Positions 1-8,090 of a stretch of DNA of 13,757 nucleotides are shown piece by piece. Below the pieces are notes generated by a model. It made no database searches. It saw only the letters and a program-made list of their open reading frames with translations, and was not told the origin of the DNA. The stretch is taken from NCBI GenBank assembly GCA_047614125.1, contig JBLHHI010000092.1, positions 1 through 13,757 of the forward strand, written 5' to 3'. This DNA comes from JBLHHI01 sp047614125 (GTDB taxonomy: Bacteria; Bacteroidota; Bacteroidia; NS11-12g; UBA9320). The translations under genes and the position numbers were made by a program. Every line of letters starts with the position of its first letter. Positions within the stretch are counted from its first letter, which is position 1.

Positions 1-444
1 GCCAGCATGGGTACGGTTGGATTGCCAGAAAATGATGCTGAAGGCAAAGGAGCCATCTTCTTGATTAACAGCGGCATACCCGGTAAAACGGAACCGATGG
101 TTAATATTTTCATGGAAAAAATGAAGCAGGAAGGATTTCGAAACATGCTCAAAAAAGAGTTTAAGAAATACAACGATGCCTGCATTCAATCGTTTTTAAA
201 GCGTGATATCAAGCCATTGTTTTCGAACTTGAAAGAGCTTTCTTCCTTATTGTTGCAAAATTTTAAGCCAATGATTCCATCGGTGTTTCACAAGTTATGG
301 AAAGAAGGAATTGACAGTAATGCCTACTACCTAAAGCTTTGTGGCAGCGGAGGAGGTGGATATTTCTTGGGCTTTACTGAAAATCTTGAAGAAGCCCAAA
401 AGCGCTTAAAAGATTATCCTTTAGAAGTGGTCTTTACCTTTTAG
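1..444 (+). CDS. GHMP-family kinase, mevalonate-kinase-like, C-terminal part only
   Basis: The reading frame is open from the first base, so the start lies outside the window and the ATG at position 7 is internal. The visible 147 residues hold the C-terminal half of a GHMP kinase. The glycine-rich segment LCGSGGGGYFLGF (bases 337-375) is the typical C-terminal GHMP motif that helps shape the phosphate and substrate pocket. The family includes mevalonate kinase, phosphomevalonate kinase and diphosphomevalonate decarboxylase. A mevalonate-pathway kinase is favoured because of the overall pattern and because a polyprenyl transferase follows after three bases, which suggests joint isoprenoid metabolism. 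The N-terminal ATP-binding motif (PxxxGLGSSAA type) is not visible, so the exact substrate cannot be settled. Galactokinase-like or sugar-kinase members of GHMP remain possible. Confidence 0.7.
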   Translation, partial: ASMGTVGLPENDAEGKGAIFLINSGIPGKTEPMVNIFMEKMKQEGFRNMLKKEFKKYNDACIQSFLKRDIKPLFSNLKELSSLLLQNFKPMIPSVFHKLWKEGIDSNAYYLKLCGSGGGGYFLGFTENLEEAQKRLKDYPLEVVFTF

Positions 445-447
445 ACC

Positions 448-1329
448 GTGACTTCTCTATCTCGAAAAAATAGAATTCGAACCATTAAGTTTTTGGCACT
501 CTTGTCAATTATTCGATGGCCCAATGTATTGTTTACCGCTTTGGCGCAATATTTATCGGCTGTTTTTATTTTTAATGAGCCCGCCGAATATTTAACAACC
601 TTAGGAACGCTTCAACTCCACCTCATGGTTTTGGCCACGATTTGTATTGTATCGGCCGGCTTTATAATCAACAGCTTTTACGATCTGGAAAAAGACCTAG
701 TTAATCGGCCACATCGCACCTTATTTAATCGAGTTATAAGCAAACAGTTCTGCCTTCAGACCTACTTCTTTTTAAACGCTTTTGGACTGGTTATAAGCGC
801 ATTATGCTCTTGGCATGTGTTGCTATACTTTTCTGCCTTTTCCTTTCTCCTTTGGTTTTATTCGCACAAGTTGCAAAAGATTCCAATGGTTCGAGAACTC
901 ACAGCAGCCTTTCTATCGGTGATGTCGGTTTTGAGCATTGGTTTGTATTACGCTCAGCTCAATTGGGGCATCATTCATATGGGCTTGTTTATAGGTATGT
1001 TATTGATTGGACGTGAATTGATTAAAGACTTAAAGGGAATTGATGGAGATCGAGCTGTTGGAAACACCACCATACCCGTTCAATTTGGACGACTGCGAAC
1101 GAAGATGATTTACGCTTTGGTGAGTTGCTTAGCCTTGTTCGTTTTATTTCACATGGCTTATCCCAATCCAGGAAACATTAAAATTGGTTTTGTCATTGGT
1201 CAAACCATCTTGATCTTAAGCATTTTAGGACTTGTTCTCGGAGGCAAAATTCCGGCAGATCTAATGGTTCCACACCGATTACACAAGGTGCTCTTAGCCA
1301 TTGCAGTGGTGTACTTGGCCTTTGTGTAA
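448..1329 (+). CDS. UbiA-family membrane prenyltransferase
   Basis: A 293-residue polytopic membrane protein with about eight or nine hydrophobic segments. The two Asp-rich signatures of the UbiA superfamily are present. The first is N-x3-D-x3-D (N75, D79, D83 in NSFYDLEKD). The second is the D194-x4-D199-x-D201 stretch (KDLKGIDGDRAVGNTTIPV), followed by the usual G-N-x-T-[IL]-P. These residues bind the Mg-diphosphate of a prenyl donor, and the enzyme transfers the prenyl group to an acceptor in the membrane. Bacteroidota members are often labelled geranylgeranylglycerol-phosphate geranylgeranyltransferase, but the acceptor (quinone precursor, glycerol phosphate, other) cannot be read from sequence. 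The start is a GTG three bases after the upstream kinase stop, and no ATG lies near it, so the two genes are probably translationally coupled. The gene converges on the minus-strand T9SS gene with only 7 bases between stops. Confidence 0.85.
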   Translation: MTSLSRKNRIRTIKFLALLSIIRWPNVLFTALAQYLSAVFIFNEPAEYLTTLGTLQLHLMVLATICIVSAGFIINSFYDLEKDLVNRPHRTLFNRVISKQFCLQTYFFLNAFGLVISALCSWHVLLYFSAFSFLLWFYSHKLQKIPMVRELTAAFLSVMSVLSIGLYYAQLNWGIIHMGLFIGMLLIGRELIKDLKGIDGDRAVGNTTIPVQFGRLRTKMIYALVSCLALFVLFHMAYPNPGNIKIGFVIGQTILILSILGLVLGGKIPADLMVPHRLHKVLLAIAVVYLAFV

Positions 1330-1336
1330 GCACGTC

Positions 1337-3685
1337 CTACCTCGCCACCACAATCTTCTTGTACCCAACATTATTGCCCTCATCCATAATTTTAAGCATG
1401 TAAATCATTGGCTGTAAGCCACTCACATCCAGGATGTTGGATTGTTTTGCTTGTATGATTACGCGGCCAGTTTGATCTAACAATTCAATACTTTCAATGT
1501 TACCTTCCGGCAAATCAACAAAAACTTGCGTTGAGCTTGGGTTTGGATAAACGGTTATGGTGTTTTGGAAGGACTGGTTTTGGATAGCACTAGATTCATT
1601 AAATTCAACGGAATCTAGCATATAGTCACAAACCGAATACCAATTCCTAAAGTAAAACACTATTAAACCACAGGGTTCATAAAACGTAAAACTAAGAGGA
1701 AAATCTCCATTGTTATAGCCATCAAATAGATGTATCGAACTGTCTGAGCAAATGTTTATAACCCTAACAAACACATCTATGCTATCAGATATATTGAGGT
1801 CAATTGTAACTTTTTTTGCCACATAGTTTACTTTTAAGCCATCGTATGTAGGAATAGGAGTTACGCTTAAAATTACCGAATCCTTAAGCTCACATTTAGT
1901 TTCTTTATTTATCTTATCGAGACTTACTACGTGCCTCCAAAGTCTGTTGTGATGAAACAAAATCGACTCATTTTGCTCAAACATGCCATTACTCAGCGAA
2001 TATGAATATCGATTATCCATAGATTTAACCATTTGGAATGTATCTTTTTGACAAAGACTAAATGAATCACTGGGAAGATCTTTCGGAATTTGAGCGTGCA
2101 CCTTAGTACGTATCGTATCAACATCAGCACATTCGCCATGTTCTCGCTTTATTTTAACTTGATACGTTGTAGACAATTTGGCCAAATAGAAAGGTGCCAC
2201 AGAAGCATAGTCATCCAACCGAACCTTTGGAGTCCAATCGTAAATAAGATTCGAATCTCCCAGTTGTAAAACCAGGTTCTCGTCGTAACAAGTGGTATAC
2301 GATTTTACCCAATCTTTTTTGATAGAATCCGCAACCGCAACCACCACTTTTTTAGTAGAAACACAACCTGAGGACCCATCGGTTAAGGACAATTCGTATT
2401 GGTACGACCCGCTCATTGTGCTTGAAAATTGACTAAGTGTACTCGAAGTTGAACTAAGGTTACCTCCTGGCTTCCAAACACTTACTCCCGAAAATGCCTT
2501 CTTTCCTAACCACAAAACTTCATCAACACAAGCAAAGGTGTCGCCAATTATATATTCGCTAGGATCTGGCGCCTCCAACGCCGTAAACGACCACGATGAA
2601 CTTGCAAAATCCGGATGACTGGAACGAATGCGGAACTTCGAATTGGACGAGTACAATCCAAACGGCAAAACCCCTTTAATGTACTTTGGTTTGACAGTCG
2701 TTTTAACACTACCAATCACTACCGGATTGTCAAAACTTCCATTTGTGTCGGACAACTCCAACGAAAACACATTGTTGGCCAAATAGGTGCCAATTCCATT
2801 TATGCCAATATCCAAATCAACAGTTATCGAATCTCCTTGACAGGCATAGATTTGGCCAACCGGTTCGAAATAATGCAACTTGTCGAACTCCAGCTTATTG
2901 CATAAATGGCAAACAATCAAGAACAAATCATTGCTCCGGTTAATGTACATTCCAGCCGGTTTGTAGTACGATGTTAGCTTTGTTTTTGAAATAAAATCCT
3001 GATCGATTATATATAGGTAACTATCCCCCCAATTGGTGACAAAGTAGTTTCCTTCCATGTCTTGTGTTATAGCATTTAAGCTGTCCAAGCCCGTTTTCAT
3101 AGCCGTTGAATAACCCCCCGTTTTCAAATTGGCGATGTAAATCTTTGCCATCGTATCATCACTCACAAAAACCAAAGCACTATCGTTGTTGATCATCATG
3201 CCACACGGGCGCGAAACATTGGATATATACGTTGAAAAGCTGGGCGTAAAAAAAGGAGCCGCTCCAAACTGACCCTTTATAATCTTATTTCCCAAATGAT
3301 CGGATAGATAAAAGAACTTGCCCTCTGCATCCATCACAAAATCATGAACATCCGTTACGTTGGGAATATCAAACTCCACTATTTTCTGAAGGCTTGATGC
3401 GTTGAATATTTTCAAATCGTTGTCATCCACCACAATAAGAACTGCCATTGTATCTAAAGCAATTACATCAATGTCGCGAATTTTGGTAAAGCCGGTAATT
3501 GCGGAAGACGTCTTGTAAAACGAATCGACCTTTGTGATGCTCTGTGTGCCAAAATTCGAAATGTAATAGGCCTTGTTTACGGGATTATAGGCAATGCGAT
3601 ATGGCTTACTATATTGAGCAAAAGCAGAAAATGTGAGTGCTAAGGCAAAGAGGCTGGTGGTTAGTTTTTGGATGATGGCTTTCAT
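1337..3685 (-). CDS. Secreted beta-propeller/Ig-like protein with T9SS type A sorting domain
   Basis: A large extracellular protein of 782 residues from the chosen start. The frame is open further upstream, to 3769, but the ATG at 3685 is preferred. It gives a canonical signal peptide (MKAIIQKL, a hydrophobic core, then cleavage near AFAQ), lies 4 bases after the upstream stop, and avoids a highly charged 28-residue extension. Residues about 22-280 show repeated NHL/SMP-30-like blades (DLKIFNASS, GMMINNDSA, AITQDMEGNYFVTNWGDSYLYIID), consistent with a beta-propeller. The middle has Cys- and Asp-containing Ig/PKD-like modules (ACQGDSI, FACVDEVLWLG, GCVSTKKVV). The last ~72 residues form a type A CTD (TVYPNPSSTQ, IELLDQTGRV, LQPMIYMLKI, final KKIVVAR), which directs export through the Por/T9SS machinery and surface anchoring. 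No enzymatic motif was recognised. It is probably adhesive or binding, which is inference. Confidence 0.85.
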   Translation of the reverse strand: MKAIIQKLTTSLFALALTFSAFAQYSKPYRIAYNPVNKAYYISNFGTQSITKVDSFYKTSSAITGFTKIRDIDVIALDTMAVLIVVDDNDLKIFNASSLQKIVEFDIPNVTDVHDFVMDAEGKFFYLSDHLGNKIIKGQFGAAPFFTPSFSTYISNVSRPCGMMINNDSALVFVSDDTMAKIYIANLKTGGYSTAMKTGLDSLNAITQDMEGNYFVTNWGDSYLYIIDQDFISKTKLTSYYKPAGMYINRSNDLFLIVCHLCNKLEFDKLHYFEPVGQIYACQGDSITVDLDIGINGIGTYLANNVFSLELSDTNGSFDNPVVIGSVKTTVKPKYIKGVLPFGLYSSNSKFRIRSSHPDFASSSWSFTALEAPDPSEYIIGDTFACVDEVLWLGKKAFSGVSVWKPGGNLSSTSSTLSQFSSTMSGSYQYELSLTDGSSGCVSTKKVVVAVADSIKKDWVKSYTTCYDENLVLQLGDSNLIYDWTPKVRLDDYASVAPFYLAKLSTTYQVKIKREHGECADVDTIRTKVHAQIPKDLPSDSFSLCQKDTFQMVKSMDNRYSYSLSNGMFEQNESILFHHNRLWRHVVSLDKINKETKCELKDSVILSVTPIPTYDGLKVNYVAKKVTIDLNISDSIDVFVRVINICSDSSIHLFDGYNNGDFPLSFTFYEPCGLIVFYFRNWYSVCDYMLDSVEFNESSAIQNQSFQNTITVYPNPSSTQVFVDLPEGNIESIELLDQTGRVIIQAKQSNILDVSGLQPMIYMLKIMDEGNNVGYKKIVVAR

Positions 3686-3689
3686 TTTA

Positions 3690-4607
3690 TCATTCTTTTT
3701 TTGACAGTGCTTCCGTTTGTTGATAAACGATTTCGATTCCTTCATCAAAGCTATGCGGCTCATAACCAAGCATTTCAGTGCTTTTTGTTAGATCGAAGCC
3801 CGTTATGGGCGGGCGCTTTGCCGCTTGATTTAAGGTCTTTGAAGAAATCTTTGAAACCTTTTCCATAGAGAGTCCAAAATGCTCCGCAACGCTGCTTACA
3901 ATATCGTAAATATTCAAGAAATCTTTTCCCGAAACATTAAATATGCCTTCGGCCTGACATTTTTCGATGAGATAACAACCCATAGCCAAATCTTCGGCAA
4001 GGGTTGGCGTGCGGAATTGATCGGTAACCACATTTATCTCCTGCCCTTTTTCTAAGGCTCCTTTTGCCCAGAGCACAATGTTCGAGCGGCTCATATCAGA
4101 CATCACCCCATACACCAAAACGGTTCGAGCAATCGACCACTTACCTCCTACTTCTTGAACAATCTCCTCTCCTTTTAATTTCGAGTGACCATAAATACTA
4201 ATGGGGTGAGGTTCATCGGTTTCTTTATAAGGGCCAGCCTTTCCATCAAAAATAAAATCGGTTGAGAGGGCAACGAGATGCGCATTTACGGCCTTTGAAG
4301 CTTCCGCAATATTGCGTACAGCGGTTTCATTGAGCAACTTGCAATTTACTTCATCCAGCTCGCAGGCATCCACATTGGTCATGGCCGCGGTGTGAATGAT
4401 AGCATCCGGCCGAAACGATTGCACCACCTTGTGTACATCCGCTTTGTTGGTCACATCCATCGATGCGTATTGATATCCCTCTTGAACTACGTATCGATTT
4501 CCACCACGAGAAGTGGCTAATATTTGTCGATCCTTCATCGTTAAATAAAGATCAATCAGTTTTTGTCCGAGGAGTCCGTTACTGCCAGTTATCAGTATTT
4601 TTTTCAT
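3690..4607 (-). CDS. RmlD-like SDR reductase (dTDP-4-dehydrorhamnose reductase family)
   Basis: An extended short-chain dehydrogenase of 305 residues, the usual RmlD length. The N-terminal Rossmann fold starts KILITGSNGLLGQ (G8-x-x-G11-x-x-G14, NAD(P)-binding). The block D67-x4-H-T-A-A-x-T-N-V-D80 follows, then S115-T-D-F-I-F-D-G and the catalytic Y139-x-x-x-K143 pair (IYGHSKLKGEE). The sequences VVTDQFRTPT (residues 193-202) and KRPPITGFD (264-272) match the conserved C-terminal substrate-side motifs of the RmlD family. Canonical RmlD reduces dTDP-4-keto-L-rhamnose to dTDP-L-rhamnose. No rmlA, rmlB or rmlC lies nearby, so a different sugar-nucleotide or non-sugar substrate is equally possible. 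Its ATG overlaps the GSCFA stop (ATGA, 4604-4607), and the T9SS gene begins 4 bases after its own stop, which indicates one cotranscribed unit. Confidence 0.85.
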   Translation of the reverse strand: MKKILITGSNGLLGQKLIDLYLTMKDRQILATSRGGNRYVVQEGYQYASMDVTNKADVHKVVQSFRPDAIIHTAAMTNVDACELDEVNCKLLNETAVRNIAEASKAVNAHLVALSTDFIFDGKAGPYKETDEPHPISIYGHSKLKGEEIVQEVGGKWSIARTVLVYGVMSDMSRSNIVLWAKGALEKGQEINVVTDQFRTPTLAEDLAMGCYLIEKCQAEGIFNVSGKDFLNIYDIVSSVAEHFGLSMEKVSKISSKTLNQAAKRPPITGFDLTKSTEMLGYEPHSFDEGIEIVYQQTEALSKKE

Positions 4608-5587
4608 GCCGTTCTGATGTTGTTTTTAAGAAGGAAGTCTTTTTTTTCTATGGCAAAGGAACGACCATATTTCTGTTCCAACGCATCGCATTTACCCAAC
4701 ACGCTTTGCGCAAAATCGTTCGATGCCTTGGTTTTGGGGTGCAACAATCGGTGATTGAGATTGCGATTTAAGTCGGCCACATCTGTTATATAATTTTGAG
4801 ATTCAGCATCATAAAACCGGGCAACAAAGGCCTTCCATACGTAGTTGATGGCTTCTGTAGTTGGATGCACCCGATCGGAAGTGAAAAAGCGATAATCTCG
4901 CAAAACATCCGTAACTAATTCATAACTAGGAAAGTAATGAACATTTTGATGGGCATCAACCACTCGATGGCTTGCTTCAATCAGTCGAGCTTTTGAACGC
5001 GCATTTTGGATCAATCCATCTTTTATGTATCGAACTGGGCTAACGGTTAAAATTAAAGTTGCCTCTTTAGGCAGCGCTGTAACAATTCCTTTTAAATCCG
5101 ATTCAATCTCGTCTATGGAAAGCGTTCTTTTCTCAAAATCACGTGCCGGAAGTTTGTGGCAATTGGCAACAACCTGGCCATGTCTGGTGTATACGTTTGA
5201 AGAACCAAGGGTGATGATAAAGATTGATTTCGGTTTGGATAAAGCACTGCGTCCTTCTTCAAACTCCGCATTCATGGCCCGGATTGCATCTTCCTGATTT
5301 ATAGAAGAAAATCGTCCGTGGTGTTCGAAAGAAACGAAGAGTTCATTCTGTTGAAATAAATCAGATTCTACATAGACCTCATTGCGATGCATTCGGTGAA
5401 CGGCATTCCAGATCGAACGTGAGTTGTATACAATTCCGTTTGGGTTAACAGTGGTTTGGATACCACTATAGCTCAGACGTTCTCCAATGTTCTGAGCAAA
5501 ACAAGAACCCATGCACATTACCTCTTGTGTATATGATAAGCACCCAAGCGGTGTTTCATTGAGGGAAAGCATAAACTCATTTGCCAT
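4604..5587 (-). CDS. GSCFA-domain protein, SGNH-hydrolase-like
   Basis: A 327-residue protein carrying the eponymous GSCFA motif at residues 27-31 (MGSCFAQNIGERL). It has further blocks usual for this family: NPNGIVYNS, TLGSSNVYTRHG, VVANCHKLPARDF, SPVRYIKDGLIQN and DYRFFTSDRVHPT. The G-S-C near the N-terminus and the D-x-x-H (residues 238-241) near the C-terminus resemble blocks I and V of SGNH/GDSL hydrolases, with Cys following the Ser position. I infer a hydrolase or acyltransferase fold; the family has no established substrate. No signal peptide is visible, so it is probably cytoplasmic. The frame could extend to a TTG at 5602, but that would place the start inside the U-tract of the upstream terminator. 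The ATG at 5587 (MANEFMLSL) is preferred. The stop overlaps the RmlD-like start by 4 bases. Confidence 0.87.
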   Translation of the reverse strand: MANEFMLSLNETPLGCLSYTQEVMCMGSCFAQNIGERLSYSGIQTTVNPNGIVYNSRSIWNAVHRMHRNEVYVESDLFQQNELFVSFEHHGRFSSINQEDAIRAMNAEFEEGRSALSKPKSIFIITLGSSNVYTRHGQVVANCHKLPARDFEKRTLSIDEIESDLKGIVTALPKEATLILTVSPVRYIKDGLIQNARSKARLIEASHRVVDAHQNVHYFPSYELVTDVLRDYRFFTSDRVHPTTEAINYVWKAFVARFYDAESQNYITDVADLNRNLNHRLLHPKTKASNDFAQSVLGKCDALEQKYGRSFAIEKKDFLLKNNIRTA

Positions 5588-5600
5588 ACTGCAAATAAAC

Positions 5601-5629
5601 AAAAAGTCCCGCCAGAGGCAGGACTTTTA
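5601..5629 (-). terminator. Intrinsic terminator of the lipoprotein gene
   Basis: A perfect 8-bp arm pair AAAAGTCC (5602-5609) / GGACTTTT (5621-5628) encloses a 3-bp GCC/GGC pair with an AGA loop and one C/A mismatch. Read on the minus strand the hairpin is followed directly by a T-rich run (TTTTTGTTTATTT). It starts about 40 bases after the lipoprotein stop at 5668, as expected for an intrinsic terminator. It also sits only 14 bases before the GSCFA start codon at 5587. Confidence 0.88.
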
Positions 5630-5667
5630 CAAATGTTAATATTGTTACGGGTTAAACTAACAATTTC

Positions 5668-6465
5668 TTACTCACACGTGTAAGTAAAGTTGGTGGTAGT
5701 AGTTGACCCAGCAGCAGTCATTTTAGACTGAGAAGTATAACCGTCCGAATTCGTAGTATTAACACCACTTATTGGCAATGGAGTTCCGTCTATAGTAAGC
5801 GTACCAGAAGTTGGGTTGTTTTTGCTCAAGGCAACAACATCACCAAAATCAACTAAATAAATTGGCAAGCCGTAAGTTGGACTTGGGTTGTTGTCGAAAG
5901 CAGTTAAGTTAATTTCAATTACATAATCCTCATCTGGATCCAATTCTCCATTGTCGTCAAAATCATAGATATTAACAACTTTAGAAATGTTATCTCCTGA
6001 CCACGAATACGTATATCTTTGGGTTAACATATCACCAACTCCATCGCTGTAGAAATAGTCTACCATAGCCAATTTGCCGTTTGCGTTATATGTAACGTTA
6101 TAATATCCTTCTAAATCACCTTGGAACTTTTCATCAATGCGACTTACTTTCCCATTCGTATAAACCAATTGGTACGTATAGCTTCCTTGGTTAATTTGAT
6201 CCAGTTTACCGGCTACATAAACGAAGTCGCTGGTTGAAGTGGTTCCATCTTCAGATTCAACAACTTTCACCAAGTTCGCTCCATCATAGGTAAAGTCATA
6301 TCGAAGTCCATCGGAATCTAGGCTTGACGCAACTTTGCAGGTTTTGGTGGTTGTTTCGCCTGGTGTTGGACCTGGTGTTGGAGTGGTGTCGTCCTTACAA
6401 GCATTCAATGAAAACATGGCCGCTACTACTGCAAGGCCAAGAATTTTGTTTAGGTTTTTGTTCAT
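5668..6465 (-). CDS. Surface-type lipoprotein with YD-like repeats and an EF-hand-like loop
   Basis: A 265-residue lipoprotein precursor. The N-terminus MNKNLNKILG is followed by a hydrophobic core and the lipobox L20-N21-A22-C23. The mature protein begins C-K-D-D, matching the K-(D/E)2 lipoprotein export signal known from Bacteroidota, so it is probably displayed on the cell surface. A Thr/Pro spacer (residues 27-41) precedes a body of short beta-rich units (YDFTYDGANLVKV, YTYQLVYTNGKVSRI, YYNVTYNANGKLAMV, RYTYSWSGDNISKV) that resemble YD/DUF4595-type repeats. Residues 168-179 (DFDDNGELDPDE) fit the 12-residue EF-hand calcium loop. C43 and the penultimate C264 could form a disulphide that ties the ends together. 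No catalytic motif is seen and the function is unknown. It is a single-gene unit with its own promoter and terminator, divergent from miaB. Confidence 0.82.
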   Translation of the reverse strand: MNKNLNKILGLAVVAAMFSLNACKDDTTPTPGPTPGETTTKTCKVASSLDSDGLRYDFTYDGANLVKVVESEDGTTSTSDFVYVAGKLDQINQGSYTYQLVYTNGKVSRIDEKFQGDLEGYYNVTYNANGKLAMVDYFYSDGVGDMLTQRYTYSWSGDNISKVVNIYDFDDNGELDPDEDYVIEINLTAFDNNPSPTYGLPIYLVDFGDVVALSKNNPTSGTLTIDGTPLPISGVNTTNSDGYTSQSKMTAAGSTTTTNFTYTCE

Positions 6466-6510
6466 ACTACTAAATTTTTGTTTCTGTTACTACTTGATTT
6501 ATAATCGGCG

Positions 6511-6539
6511 CAAAATTAGCTTTTTCAATGATTTAACAA
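6511..6539 (-). promoter_or_regulatory. Bacteroidota-type promoter of the lipoprotein gene
   Basis: On the minus strand TTG (6539-6537) is followed by an 18-base spacer and TAATTTTG (6518-6511). This fits the Flavobacterium consensus TTG-N17-23-TAnnTTTG exactly. Transcription should begin near 6504, giving a leader of roughly 40 bases before the ATG at 6465. It is the best vegetative promoter match in the window. Confidence 0.7.
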
Positions 6540-6613
6540 TCACAGAAATATCACATAACCGTTCAACATTTATATTTAACATTTCATAGAAATAAACGCA
6601 TCTACTCTGCCAC

Positions 6614-6639
6614 TTTGTCACACTCGTACTTTATCTTTG
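6614..6639 (+). promoter_or_regulatory. Probable promoter of miaB
   Basis: TATCTTTG (6632-6639) is an exact match to the Bacteroidota -7 consensus TAnnTTTG, and a TTTG (6614-6617) lies upstream. The 14-base spacer is shorter than the usual 17-21, so the upstream half is uncertain. A start near 6645 would leave only about 8-10 bases of leader before the miaB ATG at 6653. Confidence 0.5.
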
Positions 6640-6652
6640 CCACCCATAAATT

Positions 6653-8080
6653 ATGTCGAAAAACAAACAGCTCTTTATTGAAAGCTATGGTTGTGCCATG
6701 AACTTCTCCGACAGTGAGGTAGTTGCCACCATTATGGCCGAAAATGGATATGAATCAACAAGTTCTGAAAAAGACGCAGATCTTATCCTTATAAATACGT
6801 GTTCAATTCGCGACAATGCTGAACAAAAGATTCGGATACGTTTGCAACAGCTCAAGGGCACAAAAAGAAAAAACAAGAAACTCGTTATTGGAATATTGGG
6901 CTGCATGGCCGAACGTTTAAAGACGCAGCTGTTGGAAGAAGAAAAACTGGTCGACATCGTTGCGGGTCCAGATGCCTATCGCGACTTACCCAAGTTGGTG
7001 AGTGAGGTAGAATCTGGTCATAAAGGAATAAATGTAATCTTATCGTTGGAAGAAACGTACGCGGAAATTGTTCCAACTCGTTTACACAGCAATGGGGTTA
7101 CTGCTTTTATATCGATTATGCGTGGCTGCGACAATATGTGCAGTTTTTGTGTGGTACCCTTTACGCGTGGAAGGGAGCGCAGCAGAGATCCGCACACTGT
7201 GGTTCGTGAAGCGAGTGAACTCTTTGCTGAAGGATTTAAGGAAGTTACCTTGCTTGGACAAAACGTAGACAGCTATTTGTGGTTTGGCGGTGGTCCTAAA
7301 AAAGAATTTCAGAAAATAACCGAAGAAGAGCAAGAAAGCGCCATCGACTTTGCCAAATTGTTGGCCATGGTAGCCGAGATTGATCCTTCTCTACGGGTGC
7401 GTTTTTCAACTTCACATCCCAAAGATATTGTTGATGATGTGCTGCATACTATGGCCGCCTATCCAAACATTTGCAACTACATCCACCTTCCTGCTCAATC
7501 AGGAAATTCGAGAATATTAAAAAAAATGAATCGTGGTTACGACTGCGCTTGGTATATGAACAAGGTAGAGCGCATACGCGAAATCATTCCTACTTGTTCC
7601 ATTTCCTGCGACATTATTTCCGGATTTTGTACGGAATCGGAGGAAGAACATCAAGATACGCTTAGCTTAATGGATTGGGCCAACTTTGATTTCTCGTACA
7701 TGTACTTTTATTCAGAGCGACCTGGAACTTTAGCCGCTCGAAAATTTGCAGATGATGTGCCCGAAGAAACTAAAAAGCGAAGGCTAACCGAAATTATTGA
7801 GGTACAGCACCGGATGTCGCGTGACAAAAACAGGGCACGAGAGGGGAGTATTGTGACCGTTTTAGTGGAAGCCAATTCAAAGCGTTCGGATCAAGATTGG
7901 ATGGGAAGATGCGAAGAGCATATCATAACAATTTTCCCTAAGGAGCATTATAAAAAAGGGGATTATGTGGATGTGCAAATTGAAAGATCAACTACTACCA
8001 CATTGATTGGCAAGGCCGTTGGATACAATGCCATCCTACAAAAACAAAATAGTATAGGTGTAAGTTTAGTAGAAAACTAG
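6653..8080 (+). CDS. miaB: tRNA-2-methylthio-N6-dimethylallyladenosine synthase MiaB
   Basis: A radical-SAM methylthiotransferase that adds the 2-methylthio group to i6A37 of tRNAs reading UNN codons. It contains two 4Fe-4S clusters. The N-terminal UPF0004 domain (residues 6-~130) has its three cluster Cys at C14, C50 and C84. The radical SAM domain carries C159-x3-C163-x2-C166 (RGCDNMCSFCVVPFTRGRERSR), and a C-terminal TRAM domain (about 395-460) binds tRNA. The GQNVDSY motif (202-208) favours MiaB over MtaB or RimO. After it comes an insertion of about 25 residues (GGGPKKEFQ...) that lengthens the protein to 475 residues. The ATG at 6653 directly begins the conserved KQLFIESYGCAMNFSDSE segment. 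It opens the five-gene unit to secG, and the activator gene follows 10 bases downstream. Confidence 0.96.
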   Translation: MSKNKQLFIESYGCAMNFSDSEVVATIMAENGYESTSSEKDADLILINTCSIRDNAEQKIRIRLQQLKGTKRKNKKLVIGILGCMAERLKTQLLEEEKLVDIVAGPDAYRDLPKLVSEVESGHKGINVILSLEETYAEIVPTRLHSNGVTAFISIMRGCDNMCSFCVVPFTRGRERSRDPHTVVREASELFAEGFKEVTLLGQNVDSYLWFGGGPKKEFQKITEEEQESAIDFAKLLAMVAEIDPSLRVRFSTSHPKDIVDDVLHTMAAYPNICNYIHLPAQSGNSRILKKMNRGYDCAWYMNKVERIREIIPTCSISCDIISGFCTESEEEHQDTLSLMDWANFDFSYMYFYSERPGTLAARKFADDVPEETKKRRLTEIIEVQHRMSRDKNRAREGSIVTVLVEANSKRSDQDWMGRCEEHIITIFPKEHYKKGDYVDVQIERSTTTTLIGKAVGYNAILQKQNSIGVSLVEN

Positions 8081-8090
8081 AAAACAAAGG

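Noticed and set aside
804..1016. Small ORF inside the UbiA gene
   Set aside because: It lies in another frame of a well-conserved membrane protein and shows no protein signature of its own.
1330..1336. Bidirectional terminator between the convergent UbiA and T9SS genes
   Set aside because: Only 7 bases separate the stops, and I found no stem-loop with T-run in or near them.
3686..3769. N-terminal extension of the T9SS protein to an upstream start
   Set aside because: The added 28 residues are basic and charged, overlap the RmlD-like gene and would hide a perfect signal peptide that begins at the ATG at 3685.
5588..5602. TTG start for the GSCFA protein
   Set aside because: It falls in the U-tract at the foot of the terminator hairpin, and the ATG 15 bases later gives a normal N-terminus.
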